Origin: Gordonia sp. SID5947
GTDB lineage: Bacteria; Actinomycetota; Actinomycetes; Mycobacteriales; Mycobacteriaceae
NCBI RefSeq assembly: GCF_009862785.1
Contig: NZ_WWHU01000001.1
Location: 868,001-932,000, forward strand
DNA: 64,000 nt
Reading direction: 5' to 3'
Part shown: piece by piece, positions 1 through 8,989 of the stretch
Layout of the letters: each line of letters starts with the position of its first letter
How positions within the stretch are numbered: position 1 is the first letter of the stretch
Program-made: the position numbers and the translations under genes
The notes under the pieces: generated by a model
Told to the model about the DNA's origin: nothing
The model's database searches: none
The model's input: the letters and a program-made list of their open reading frames with translations, nothing else

Positions 1-3000
1 ACAGCGCAAACCACTCGAGCGGAACCTGCATCCGCTCGGCGAGGTCGAGCGCCCCGATCACCCGGCTGCACTCTGGCTCCGACAGCGCACCAAGCGATTT
101 CGTGGGATCGCCGAGCAGGACCACGCGGGTGACACCCTGCGGGTACTTCTCGGTCGCAGTGGTGACCACGCCGACCACCATGGCGGCGGTGTTGCCGCCC
201 TTGGGTCGATCGACGGGTTCCAGTACCTGTTCGGCGTTGAGGTCGTACTCGGTGAACTCGCCGAGCAGGGTCGCCAGCTCGTACGGGTAGACGGTGTTGC
301 GCTTCGCCGCCCGCAGTACCTTCTGCCGGTACCCGTCGACGGGCTCGATCGGCTCGTCGGACGGCTCACCGACGGTGACGTCGAAGCTGCCGGTGGCGTT
401 GATCGAGAACCGCACGGCGACCTTTGACAGGGCGCCGCTGTCGTGGTCGCGCCGACGCGCGATCAGCTGGACTTCCTCGAGCCCGACTCCTGCGGCAATG
501 GCTCGGATGTACCCCGCGATCGCTTCGAGTTCCTCGGCGGTGACCTCCATCGGCGGCCAGATGTACATGATGATCCGATTGGTGTCGGCCGTGCGGCCGG
601 ACGGCCGCTGCGCCTGCCGTATCGAATCGACGCACGACGCCAGGATCGTCTCGGCCGTCGGTAGCGCCAGCAGGCGGCCGTCGTGCTCGCGCAGCGCTGT
701 GAGGTCACGGACCTGTGCGAAGGCGATGAGGCGGTCGTCGGACGGGTTCTCGCGGGCCACACACCGGAAGAGGTAGACCTCGTCGTCGTCGGACGAACTC
801 AGCCGGGTGAGGTCGAACTTGTGCAAACGCTCCATCTGCATACGTTGCGCGATGTACGGATGCAGACCGCGGATCAGTCGCTCCTCGGCCATCCCGGTCG
901 CGGCCTGACGGAAGGTGAAGTGGTGATGCATCAGGGCGTCGCCACTCCCGGCAACCGTGGTGGTGATGCGATGCACCTGGCTGGGCATGGGTGTGGCAGC
1001 GATGACCTCGTGCAACGCCGATGCCATCGCATCGAAGTCCTCGGGTTGCTGTTCCCAGCTGAGGTAGATGTCGGCGTCGGTGGATGCCGTGTCGCGAGCG
1101 AGTTCGGCCAGCCCGGCCAGGGCCGGTCCCAGCTCGTCGAAGCTCACCGCGGCGGAGACCAGGTTCGCGCCATCCCGTTCGGCGACCACGAAGCTGGCAC
1201 CGCCGGCCTTCTGGATGCGCACATCGGAGATGCCCTTGTTCCCGTAGTAGCGCCGGGTCAGCACCTCGAGCATCACGGTGTTGTCGGACTTGCCGCGGAC
1301 CACCTGTTGCCCCAGCAGCCGAACGAGTGGCTCGGTGCTGCGGACCATCTCCGAGATGCGCTCGGCGCGATCCGCGGCGTGCGGGTTGTCGTCGAGATAG
1401 CGCAGATGGTCGCGGACGTTGTCATACACCCGTGCGCGGTTTCGCCGCAGCAGCTGCTGTCCGTACCACGCGTAGATGAGCCCGCGCGCGAGATCGGCGA
1501 TGACCGGGAACCGCACCTGTGTGGCTGCGACGAGCCGGTCGAGCGCGGTGCCGACGGAGTCGCGCAGTTCCTCGCGCGGAGTCGGCTCCCCCAGCCACTC
1601 GCGGAGCAGGGTGGTGATCACGGTGACCGAGTCACCGGGGTTCTGCAAGGCCAGGAAGATGCGGAACACCGCGCCCTCGAGCTCCGGGGTGCGATCGAGT
1701 TCGGTCACCCCGTAGTGGGCGAGCGCCCGGCGGAGCTGAGCGTGGAAAGCCTCCGGCAGCCCGTCACGCTCGACGTCGAGGCTCTGCAGGTACGTGTGGA
1801 AGCTCTCACGTGAGCTGTGCACACGTTCGTCGCCGATGGCCTCCCCCGACGGCCGGTTCTGACTCAATTTCGCGAGGTCGGCGAACACGGTGATCAGTTC
1901 GAGTTCATCGGCGAGCGGACGACGACCGCTCTCGGTGGCCACGCGGCGCGTGGTGAGGTAGTCGTCGAGCAGTCGGGTGCGATCGTGCGGATCGACGTCA
2001 TATCCCAGCAGCAGGCTCCGCAGATCTTCGAGGCTGCGGCCGGTGCGCTCCTGCGGCGACACGTCGGCAGGCTCGGCGGGCAGTTCGATGTCGACGTCGT
2101 CGGTGGCCGCGTCGTCGGGCGTCTCGGCGTCGTCGTCATCGGTGAGCGGTTCCAGTCGCAGCAGCGGCACCCCGGTCTCCACCTGCGTGCCGACCGAGAC
2201 CAGGCATTCCTTCAACCGGCTCCGGACCGGGGCGCGCAACACCGTCTCCATCTTCATGCTCTCCAGCACCAGCACGGGCGCGCCGGCTTCCACTTCGGCG
2301 CCCACCTCCAGCGGTGTGGCGACCACCAGTGCAGGCGCCGGTGACCGGACCACGCCACCCTCGTCACGGCTGACCCGATGCGTCACCCCATCGACGTCGA
2401 CGAGGTGGATCGGACCGTGGGTATCGGTCACCAGTCGGTAGCGGACGCCGTTGAGCACGATCTGAGCGGTGTGCTCGTCGAAGCGTTCGAGGTCGACATC
2501 GGCGGTACGGGTCTGCTCCCCTGCCTCGATCCCGATGCGGAAACGATGGGCGCCGATGCGGGCGACGCGGACGCGGTAACCGACGCCGCGCAGTTTGAGG
2601 TCGAGCGGACGACCGCTGTCGTGTTGTACCTGCGGCCGACCGCCCGACGCGGTGGACAGCAACCGGTGACGTTCCACCGATTCGCCTTCTTCGTAGGCGT
2701 CGATGGCCGCGGCCGCGAGCGCGACGGCGGAGTGCCGATGGGCGACGAGTCGGCCGTCAGCCCGTACCCGGTCGATCCAACCGGTGTCGGCGCTGCCGTC
2801 GATCACCTCTGGCTGGTTGAGCAGTTCGAGGACGAAACTCTTGTTGGTCGCGCCACCTTCGATGATGACCCGAGTCTGGACCATTGCGCGTCGCAGACGC
2901 CCGAACGCCTCCTCGCGGTCGCGGCCGTAGGCGATGATCTTGGCGATCATCGAATCGAAGTCGGCCGGGATGGTGTCACCTTCGCTGACCCCGGTGTCGA

Positions 3001-4114
3001 CGCGGATGCCCGGCCCGGCGGGCAGTTCGAGGCGCGCGATGCGGCCCGGGGAGGGTGCGAAGTCGCGGTCCGGATCCTCGGCGTTGAGGCGGGCCTCGAT
3101 CGCGTGGCCGCGTTCGCTCGGCGGCTCACCCTCGAGACGTCCGCCCGAGGCGACGTGCAGCTGGGCGCGCACGAGGTCGAAGCCGGTGGTGGCCTCGGTG
3201 ATCGGATGCTCCACCTGCAGTCGAGTGTTGACCTCGAGGAACGCGAACAGCTGCTCGCCGGGGTGATAGAGGAACTCGACCGTGGCCGCGCCGCGGTAGC
3301 CCACGGCGACGGCCAGTCGTTCGGCGGAGGCCTTCAGTTCGGCGACCTGCGCATCGGAGAGCACCGGTGAGGCCGATTCCTCGATGACCTTCTGGTTGCG
3401 TCGCTGTACCGAGCAGTCGCGTACGCCGAGCGCCCACGCGGTGCCCTGACCATCGGCGATCACCTGCACCTCGACGTGGCGGGCACCGGTGACGAGACGT
3501 TCGAGGAACACGACGCCGCTGCCGAAGGCGCGGGCCGCCTCATCACGGGTTCGTTCGTAGGCCTCGCGGAGGTCGGCGTCGTTGGTCACGACCCGGATAC
3601 CCCGGCCACCGCCACCGGCGGTCGCCTTGAGCATGAGGGGATACCCGATCTCGGCCGACGCCGCCACGGCGTCGTCGATGGTCTCGACGGCACCGCGACT
3701 CCACGGCGCCACGGGGACACCGACCTCTTCGGCGATGAGCTTGGCGCCGATCTTGTCGCCGAGTTTGCGCATGGCCTCCGCCGACGGCCCGACAAAGGTG
3801 ACGCCGATCCGTTCGCACAGTTCGGCGAAGAGCGGGTCTTCGGCAACGAAACCCCAGCCGACCCACGCCGCATCCACACCGGTCGCGAGAAGAGCGCGCT
3901 CGAGGATCTCGAGATTGAGGTAGGGGCGCGCAGCGGCGGGTCCGAGGTCGTAGCCGATGTCGGCTTCGCGTACGAACGTCGCGTTGCGATCGGCGTCGGT
4001 GTAGAGCGCGACGACCTCGATCGGCTGTCCGGTCTCTGCGGACAGGCCGCGGACGGCATGGATGAGTCGCATGGCGGACTCGCCGCGGTTCACGATGGCA
4101 ATGCGTGTGAACAT
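1..4114 (-). CDS. multidomain (eukaryote-style) acetyl/propionyl-CoA carboxylase, 3' end outside window
   Basis: Single-chain biotin-dependent acyl-CoA carboxylase; 1371 codons are visible and the frame is still open at base 1. The ATG at 4114 starts MFTRIAIVNRGE, with GGAG a few bases upstream. Domain order: biotin carboxylase (about residues 1-450, with ATP-grasp glycine loop GGGGRGI near 170 and EVNTRLQVEHP near 296); biotinyl domain with ESMKM, biotinyl Lys621; a long region (about 690-1250) resembling the central domain of eukaryotic ACC (for example QRMQMERLHKFDLTRL); then the start of a carboxyltransferase domain. It would carboxylate a short acyl-CoA in the cytosol for fatty-acid or mycolate precursor supply; substrate choice cannot be read because the carboxyltransferase pocket is cut off. 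Most actinobacterial carboxylases are split AccA/AccD subunits, so the layout is notable. Divergent from the PhoD-like gene. Confidence 0.88.
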   Translation of the reverse strand, partial: MFTRIAIVNRGESAMRLIHAVRGLSAETGQPIEVVALYTDADRNATFVREADIGYDLGPAAARPYLNLEILERALLATGVDAAWVGWGFVAEDPLFAELCERIGVTFVGPSAEAMRKLGDKIGAKLIAEEVGVPVAPWSRGAVETIDDAVAASAEIGYPLMLKATAGGGGRGIRVVTNDADLREAYERTRDEAARAFGSGVVFLERLVTGARHVEVQVIADGQGTAWALGVRDCSVQRRNQKVIEESASPVLSDAQVAELKASAERLAVAVGYRGAATVEFLYHPGEQLFAFLEVNTRLQVEHPITEATTGFDLVRAQLHVASGGRLEGEPPSERGHAIEARLNAEDPDRDFAPSPGRIARLELPAGPGIRVDTGVSEGDTIPADFDSMIAKIIAYGRDREEAFGRLRRAMVQTRVIIEGGATNKSFVLELLNQPEVIDGSADTGWIDRVRADGRLVAHRHSAVALAAAAIDAYEEGESVERHRLLSTASGGRPQVQHDSGRPLDLKLRGVGYRVRVARIGAHRFRIGIEAGEQTRTADVDLERFDEHTAQIVLNGVRYRLVTDTHGPIHLVDVDGVTHRVSRDEGGVVRSPAPALVVATPLEVGAEVEAGAPVLVLESMKMETVLRAPVRSRLKECLVSVGTQVETGVPLLRLEPLTDDDDAETPDDAATDDVDIELPAEPADVSPQERTGRSLEDLRSLLLGYDVDPHDRTRLLDDYLTTRRVATESGRRPLADELELITVFADLAKLSQNRPSGEAIGDERVHSSRESFHTYLQSLDVERDGLPEAFHAQLRRALAHYGVTELDRTPELEGAVFRIFLALQNPGDSVTVITTLLREWLGEPTPREELRDSVGTALDRLVAATQVRFPVIADLARGLIYAWYGQQLLRRNRARVYDNVRDHLRYLDDNPHAADRAERISEMVRSTEPLVRLLGQQVVRGKSDNTVMLEVLTRRYYGNKGISDVRIQKAGGASFVVAERDGANLVSAAVSFDELGPALAGLAELARDTASTDADIYLSWEQQPEDFDAMASALHEVIAATPMPSQVHRITTTVAGSGDALMHHHFTFRQAATGMAEERLIRGLHPYIAQRMQMERLHKFDLTRLSSSDDDEVYLFRCVARENPSDDRLIAFAQVRDLTALREHDGRLLALPTAETILASCVDSIRQAQRPSGRTADTNRIIMYIWPPMEVTAEELEAIAGYIRAIAAGVGLEEVQLIARRRDHDSGALSKVAVRFSINATGSFDVTVGEPSDEPIEPVDGYRQKVLRAAKRNTVYPYELATLLGEFTEYDLNAEQVLEPVDRPKGGNTAAMVVGVVTTATEKYPQGVTRVVLLGDPTKSLGALSEPECSRVIGALDLAERMQVPLEWFAL

Positions 4115-4447
4115 CACCGACTCCAATCTCTTCGTTTCCAACGTGTCGGCCGCGGAGGTCGCGGCGCCCCTCTCGACGGCTGCGCCCGAGTACGGGGTCG
4201 GTGTGCTCCGCGCCGGTGATCGACACCGGTGGCGCACCTCGCATGATTGTGGCGAATCGTTTCCCTACGCGCGAGTACGGCCTTTGTGATATTGGCGTTT
4301 GGGGCGTGAATACCGCCGCTGACCTGGGTGTGAGCATTTGTGGGCTGCGGTGGAAGGGTGTCGCGCGCACCCGGCGTCAGCGCGCGCATGTCGCGAGGTG
4401 CGCGGATGCGTGGCGAATCCGCATTCTTTGCCACCTAGGCTGTACCG
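4115..4447. promoter_or_regulatory. divergent intergenic region between carboxylase and PhoD-like gene
   Basis: 333 bases without a convincing gene. It must hold the promoters of both flanking genes. An inverted repeat CCGGTG-N5-CACCGG lies at 4213-4229 and could be an operator. TAGGCT at 4436-4441 sits 6 bases before the ATG at 4448, the spacing of a leaderless promoter -10 box. No clear -35 was seen. Confidence 0.45.
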
Positions 4448-6073
4448 ATGGGTCTCGTCCTCGGTCCGATCTTGCGGCACGTCGGTGCGACCACCGCGAC
4501 TGTGTGGGTTCAGACCGACGCGCAGGCCGACGTCGAGGTGCTCGGCTGCCATGCGTCGACATTCGAGGTCAGCGGCAGTCACTACGCGCTGGTGGTGGTG
4601 GACGGGCTGACGCCCGGCTCCACCACCGAGTACTGCCTGCACGTCAACGGAACCCAGGAGTGGCCACCGCAGGGCTCCGAATACCCGGCGAGTGTGATCC
4701 AGACGCGGGTGGGCGACCGCGACGACGGTCTCCGGGTGGTCTTCGGGTCGTGTCGCTATCCCAAGACCGGCGACGCGACGTTGGACGAGAAGCTCGGCTG
4801 GGATGCCCTGGACTGCTATGCACGACGACTGATCGGGCAGCCGGTGTCAGAGTTGCCCGACGTGGTGATCCTGCTCGGCGACCAGGTCTATGCGGACGAG
4901 TTGACCCCGGCTGCGCGCCGTCATCTGGCCGGGCGCCGCGGCGGGTCGATCCGTACCAAGCGCCCACCCGATGAGGTCGTGAGCTTCACCGAGTACGAAG
5001 GCCTCTACCGGCACACGTGGGGCGATCCCGAGATCCGTTGGCTCATGTCCACCGTGCCGATCGCGATGATCTTCGACGACCACGACATCCGCGATGACTG
5101 GAACACCTCCGCGGCGTGGCGTGCGTCGATGAACTCCGTGCCGTGGTGGCGGGACCGTATTCGTGCGGGTCTCGCCTCGTACTGGGTGTACCAGCATCTG
5201 GGAAATCTGAGCCCGACCGAACTCGACGCCGATGACGACTACCGCCAGATCGTGGCCTCCAGCGGCGACTGCTGGCCGTTGCTGGCCGATCTCGCCGACC
5301 GCGCCGACGACGACACCGACGGAGAGAAGGGACTCCGGTTCAGCTATCGCTGGGATCTGGGGGGCTCGAGGCTCATCATGATCGACTCACGCAATGGTCG
5401 CATCCTCTCCGGTGGCGCCCGGAAGATGTTGAGTGACAAAGAGTTCGCGTGGCTCGAAGAACAGATGACCGATGACCTCGACGCTGTCGATCACCTGATC
5501 CTGGGGTCCTCGCTGCCGTGGCTGCTACCTCCTGCGCTCAGTGACCTGCAAGCGATCAACGAGATCGCCGCCGATCGAGCGGGACTACGGGGCCGGCTCG
5601 CCGAGAAGATTCGTCAGGCGACCGATTTCGAGCATTGGCCGGCATTCATGAAGTCGTTCCGGCGACTGAGCGATCTGATCGTCGGCGTGGCCGCTCGGTC
5701 GGGCGCGGCCCCGGCCACCGTGTCGGTGCTCTCCGGCGACGTCCACCACAGCTATGTGGCGCGGGCGGACCATCCCGGAGCGGCGTCAGTTCACCAGCTG
5801 GTCTGTTCGCCGGTGCACAACCATGTGCCCGCCTACGTCAAGCCGGCGCTCGAACACGCCTGGTCGCCGCGGGTCGCTCGCCTGACCCACGCGTGGGCGC
5901 GGCACGTCGGTTCTCCTGCGCCGTCGATGACCTGGTCGGACGTCGGAGGTCCGTTGTTCGGCAACACCATCGCCACTCTGGTGACCGAAGGTCGCAGGGC
6001 ACGGGTGGTCTTCGAGCAGCCGCGCGACGACGGCACGCTCGCGGAGATGACCGGCGTCTTCCTCACCGACTGA
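4448..6073 (+). CDS. PhoD-like alkaline phosphatase / metallophosphatase
   Basis: 541 residues. The N-terminal part (about 1-90) looks like the beta-sandwich domain of PhoD relatives. The metallophosphatase core follows, with metal-binding motifs GDQVYADE (about 144-151), DDHDIRDDW (about 210-218) and SGDVHHSY (about 428-435). It should hydrolyse phosphate mono- or diesters using Fe/Ca-type metals. No signal peptide or Tat motif is visible at the N-terminus (MGLVLGPILRHVG), unlike classical secreted PhoD, so a cytosolic location is likely. The start follows a TAGGCT box with 6-base spacing and no good ribosome site, suggesting leaderless translation. The real substrate is unknown. Confidence 0.85.
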   Translation: MGLVLGPILRHVGATTATVWVQTDAQADVEVLGCHASTFEVSGSHYALVVVDGLTPGSTTEYCLHVNGTQEWPPQGSEYPASVIQTRVGDRDDGLRVVFGSCRYPKTGDATLDEKLGWDALDCYARRLIGQPVSELPDVVILLGDQVYADELTPAARRHLAGRRGGSIRTKRPPDEVVSFTEYEGLYRHTWGDPEIRWLMSTVPIAMIFDDHDIRDDWNTSAAWRASMNSVPWWRDRIRAGLASYWVYQHLGNLSPTELDADDDYRQIVASSGDCWPLLADLADRADDDTDGEKGLRFSYRWDLGGSRLIMIDSRNGRILSGGARKMLSDKEFAWLEEQMTDDLDAVDHLILGSSLPWLLPPALSDLQAINEIAADRAGLRGRLAEKIRQATDFEHWPAFMKSFRRLSDLIVGVAARSGAAPATVSVLSGDVHHSYVARADHPGAASVHQLVCSPVHNHVPAYVKPALEHAWSPRVARLTHAWARHVGSPAPSMTWSDVGGPLFGNTIATLVTEGRRARVVFEQPRDDGTLAEMTGVFLTD

Positions 6074-6120
6074 CCTCGCCGTCTGTTCCGACGATGCAGT
6101 CCCGCGGGACGAGCCGGCGT

Positions 6121-6126
6121 TAGGGT
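6121..6126 (+). promoter_or_regulatory. -10 box of a leaderless promoter (TAGGGT)
   Basis: TAGGGT followed by exactly 7 bases and then the ATG at 6134. The same TANNNT-N7-start geometry recurs at 8014, 14387, 23837 and 58851, which argues that it is functional and fixes the start codon. Confidence 0.5.
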
Positions 6127-6133
6127 GCAATGC

Positions 6134-6904
6134 ATGAGCGTGGCGCAACGTTTCACCACCGGCGACCAGATCGCCATCAGCTTCCGAACGTTCGGGGACG
6201 CGGTCGACGGACAACCGGTCGTCCTGCAGCACGGCTTCGCGTCCAGCGGTGTACAGAACTGGGTCGCAACGGGATTGGTGGAAGCCCTGGTCGGCCAAGG
6301 CCGGCGGGTGATCGTGGTCGATGCGCGCGGCCACGGACAGTCGGACAAGCCGCACGACCCCGGCCACTACGGGGAGGGACGTATGGCGCGGGATCTGGTG
6401 GAGCTGTTCGACGTGTTGGACATCACCGCGGTCGATCTCGTCGGGTATTCGATGGGGGCCATCGTCTCGTTGCTGACCGCTGTGCACGACAGTCGGATCC
6501 GGCGACTCGTCGTCGGTGGCGTCGGGGCGGGAGTGGTGGAACTCGGTGGTGTCGACACCCGGGTGATCGACCAGCGCACCCTCGCGGCGGCGTTGCGCGC
6601 CGAGGACCCGACATCGGTGACCGACCCGGCTGCCCGACGATTCCGGCTGTTCGCCGACGCATCGGGCAACGACCTGCGCGCGTTGGCGGCCCAGGTCGAG
6701 GCCGTCAACACGGGCGCCGTCGCCTTCGATCAGATCTCGGTCGAGGCGGCCGCGGTCATCGCGGGTACCGACGATGACCTCGCGAGAAATCCCGGGGTCC
6801 TGGCGAACGCGTTGTCCGCCGACCTGATCCGGGTGCCCGGCGATCATCTGGGGGCCGTGCGGAGTCCCGAGTTCCGGACAGCCGTTCTCCACGCCCTGCG
6901 TTGA
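6134..6904 (+). CDS. alpha/beta-fold hydrolase
   Basis: 256 residues from ATG 6134; the in-frame GTG at 6125 lies inside the predicted -10 box and is less likely. The sequence shows the alpha/beta-hydrolase pattern: a His-Gly oxyanion region (LQHGFASSG), an Asp after strand 5 (VDARGHGQSDKP), and a nucleophile elbow GYSMGA carrying the catalytic Ser. The C-terminal VPGDHLGAV supplies the catalytic His. Probable cytosolic esterase or epoxide-hydrolase-type enzyme of unknown substrate. It follows the PhoD-like gene on the same strand after a 60-base gap but seems to have its own promoter. Confidence 0.82.
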   Translation: MSVAQRFTTGDQIAISFRTFGDAVDGQPVVLQHGFASSGVQNWVATGLVEALVGQGRRVIVVDARGHGQSDKPHDPGHYGEGRMARDLVELFDVLDITAVDLVGYSMGAIVSLLTAVHDSRIRRLVVGGVGAGVVELGGVDTRVIDQRTLAAALRAEDPTSVTDPAARRFRLFADASGNDLRALAAQVEAVNTGAVAFDQISVEAAAVIAGTDDDLARNPGVLANALSADLIRVPGDHLGAVRSPEFRTAVLHALR

Positions 6905-6929
6905 TCCGTCACCGGCCTTTCGATCGGCT

Positions 6930-6947
6930 CCGGGCCGTCCCGCCCGG
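6930..6947. terminator. bidirectional hairpin between convergent genes
   Basis: CCGGGC, six-base loop, GCCCGG: a perfect 6-bp GC stem between the stop of the hydrolase (6904) and the stop of the opposing SDR gene (6960). No T-tract, as is usual in actinomycetes. Confidence 0.45.
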
Positions 6948-6959
6948 ATGCCGTCACCG

Positions 6960-7760
6960 TCAGCGGGTGCCGCTCATTCCTCCGTCCACGGGGATCACCA
7001 CGCCGGTGAGGTACGCACCGGCGCGAGAGGACAGGAAGATGGCTGTGCCTGCGACGTCGTCGGGCGTACCGACCCGCCCGAGCGGGACGCCTGCCTCGAC
7101 CTGGGAACGCATGTCGGGGTCGTCGAGCATGAAGGCAGTCATCTTCGACGGAAACGGTCCGGGCGCGATGGCGTTGACGGTGATCTGCTCCGGTGCCAGC
7201 GTGGCGGCGAGTTTGCGGGTCAGCATGTGTACGGCTGCCTTGGACGCTCCGTAGGAGAAGTTGTCGGTATGCGAGACGACCATGCCGTCGATGGATCCGA
7301 TGTTGATCACCCGCGCCGGCGCGTCCGCGGCTGCCGTACGCAGCAGCGGTAGCAATGCCTGGGTCATCTCGAACACCGATGTGATGTTGAGATTCAGGAT
7401 CTTGTCGAAACCCGAGCGCGGGAAGTCGTCGACGGGCGCGCCCCAGGTGGCGCCCGCGTTGTTGACGAGGACATCGACCCGATCGAATTCATCTGCCACG
7501 TAACGGGACAACGCCTCGACGCCCGCGGATGTCGAGAGGTCGGCGGCCAGCGCCCCGACATCACCCCATTCGGACAGTTCTTCGCGAGCCCGCTCGCAGG
7601 CGTCGGCTTTTCGGGACGAGACGATCACGCGCGCCCCTGCCCGCACAAAGCCACGCGCGATCATCAGCCCGACGCCACGCGTGCCGCCGGTGACGACGAC
7701 ACACTTTCCGGCGACATCGAACAGCGACTCTCCATCTCCCTGATCCTGTGGGGGCGTCAT
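6960..7760 (-). CDS. short-chain dehydrogenase/reductase (SDR)
   Basis: 266 residues from ATG 7760 (GAGG seven bases upstream; the longer frame upstream to 7871 has no support). Classical SDR features: nucleotide-binding TGGTRGVG near the N-terminus, NNAGATWG, catalytic Ser in NIGSIDG, and YGASK as the Tyr-x-x-x-Lys pair, then PGPFPSKM. It would be an NAD(P)-dependent alcohol/ketone or 3-oxoacyl oxidoreductase in the cytosol. The substrate cannot be inferred. It converges with the alpha/beta hydrolase and diverges from the LLM gene at 8027. Confidence 0.85.
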   Translation of the reverse strand: MTPPQDQGDGESLFDVAGKCVVVTGGTRGVGLMIARGFVRAGARVIVSSRKADACERAREELSEWGDVGALAADLSTSAGVEALSRYVADEFDRVDVLVNNAGATWGAPVDDFPRSGFDKILNLNITSVFEMTQALLPLLRTAAADAPARVINIGSIDGMVVSHTDNFSYGASKAAVHMLTRKLAATLAPEQITVNAIAPGPFPSKMTAFMLDDPDMRSQVEAGVPLGRVGTPDDVAGTAIFLSSRAGAYLTGVVIPVDGGMSGTR

Positions 7761-7933
7761 CGTGCACCTCGCCCGGGATTCGTCACCGAGCCGGCAACTC
7801 GACGGTGCGGCCACGCACCCGGCGGTGAAAAGCTCACTAGGACACCACTTTCGCTGATGGGGGCGGCACAACCACCCGAACGGGCGGAAGGACGCACCAC
7901 GGAGGAATCGATGGGTGATCTCGGTCCTATCGA

Positions 7934-7962
7934 GATATAGTTGAAGTCGGCTTCATCTTCAA
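7934..7962 (-). promoter_or_regulatory. candidate promoter for the SDR gene with embedded inverted repeat
   Basis: Read on the minus strand: TTGAAG, 17 bases, TATATC, a reasonable sigma-70 pair. The spacer contains TGAAG-tcgg-CTTCA (7942-7955), which could bind a repressor. It implies a leader of about 165 bases ahead of ATG 7760. Local base composition is visibly AT-richer than the flanks. Confidence 0.35.
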
Positions 7963-8013
7963 GAGCTCGGAGCGGATCGCTGATTCCGTCCCCGACCTTG
8001 TCCCGTGGACCAG

Positions 8014-8019
8014 TAGGGT
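8014..8019 (+). promoter_or_regulatory. -10 box of a leaderless promoter (TAGGGT)
   Basis: TAGGGT, 7 bases, then GTG 8027. Identical hexamer and spacing to the box at 6121. Confidence 0.5.
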
Positions 8020-8026
8020 CGAGCAC

Positions 8027-8887
8027 GTGAATCTCAACGGGGTAGGTATCTGGAGTTCGCCATTGCGCTACGGGGATCCGGGCGAAGCAGCGGACGCGGC
8101 ATCGGAACTCGACGACCTGGGCTTCACGGCCCTGTGGATTCCCGACGTGGGTGGGCCGGTGCTGCAGTCGGTGGAAAATCTGCTCGGGGCGACGAAGCGC
8201 GCCGTGATCGCGACCGGAATCCTGAACATGTGGATGCACGAGCCGCACGACGTGGCCGACGCGTATGCGCGACTGACGGCCGAGCACGGCCCGCGGTTCC
8301 TGCTCGGTCTCGGCATCAGCCACGCTCCCCTGATCGACGCGAAGGAAGCCGGGCGGTACCAGAAGCCGCTGGCAACCACCAAGGCCTTTCTGGACGGCCT
8401 CGACGATGCCGAGCGCCCCGTCCCCAACGACGGCCGCGTGCTGGCGGCACTGGGCCCCAAGATGCTCACGCTGTCGGCTGAGCGCAGTCGAGGCGCCCAC
8501 CCGTATCTGGTGACGCCGGAGCACACCGCGATCGCTCGTACGGCGCTGGGCGCGGACGCGCTGCTCGCGCCTGAGCAGACCGCGATCCTCACGACCGACC
8601 GCGACGAGGCCCGCTCGATCGGCGCGCCGTGGCTACAGGGCTATCTCGCGATGCCCAACTACGCCAACAATCTACGGCGCCTGGGATTCTCCGAGGACGA
8701 CCTGCAATCCGTCAGTGGCCGGCTGTTCGATGCGATCATCGCGTGGGGTGATGAGTCGGCGGTCTTGGCCAGGATCGACGAGCACCGCGCCGCCGGCGCC
8801 GACCACGTCTGCGTGCAGGTGCTGCAGGCGGATCAACGCGCGATGCCACGCGAGCAGTGGCGGCGCATCGCCGAGGCACTGCGGTAG
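8027..8887 (+). CDS. LLM-class F420-dependent oxidoreductase
   Basis: 286 residues, luciferase-like monooxygenase fold. The opening VGIWSSPLRYGDPGEAADAA and the run LDDLGFTALWIPDVGG are typical of the actinobacterial LLM subfamily of about 280-290 residues that uses deazaflavin F420 (TIGR03620 type, from memory). HGPRFLLGLGISH is the conserved core strand-loop. Expected to transfer hydride between F420H2 and an unknown carbonyl or alkene substrate in the cytosol. The GTG start is supported by the leaderless -10 box 7 bases upstream. It is one of three LLM genes in the window. The stop codon lies in a 15-base tandem duplication. Confidence 0.82.
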   Translation: MNLNGVGIWSSPLRYGDPGEAADAASELDDLGFTALWIPDVGGPVLQSVENLLGATKRAVIATGILNMWMHEPHDVADAYARLTAEHGPRFLLGLGISHAPLIDAKEAGRYQKPLATTKAFLDGLDDAERPVPNDGRVLAALGPKMLTLSAERSRGAHPYLVTPEHTAIARTALGADALLAPEQTAILTTDRDEARSIGAPWLQGYLAMPNYANNLRRLGFSEDDLQSVSGRLFDAIIAWGDESAVLARIDEHRAAGADHVCVQVLQADQRAMPREQWRRIAEALR

Positions 8888-8906
8888 GTCGAACTGCGGT
8901 AGGTCG
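8878..8906. repeat. 15-base tandem duplication over a stop codon
   Basis: ACTGCGGTAGGTCG occurs at 8878-8891 and again at 8893-8906 (period 15). The first copy contains the last codons and the TAG stop of the LLM gene; the second copy is just downstream. It looks like a recent slippage duplication. Confidence 0.8.
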
Positions 8907-8989
8907 CTCCGGGGTGGGTCGCGTCGGCTCGCGTGGCTCTGGACAACTCAGGGTCGCCGAGTCGGCGATGGCATCGACGGATTCGTGGG

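Noticed and set aside
683..3370. long plus-strand frames opposite the carboxylase
   Set aside because: The minus strand carries unmistakable biotin carboxylase and biotinyl motifs; the plus frames have none.
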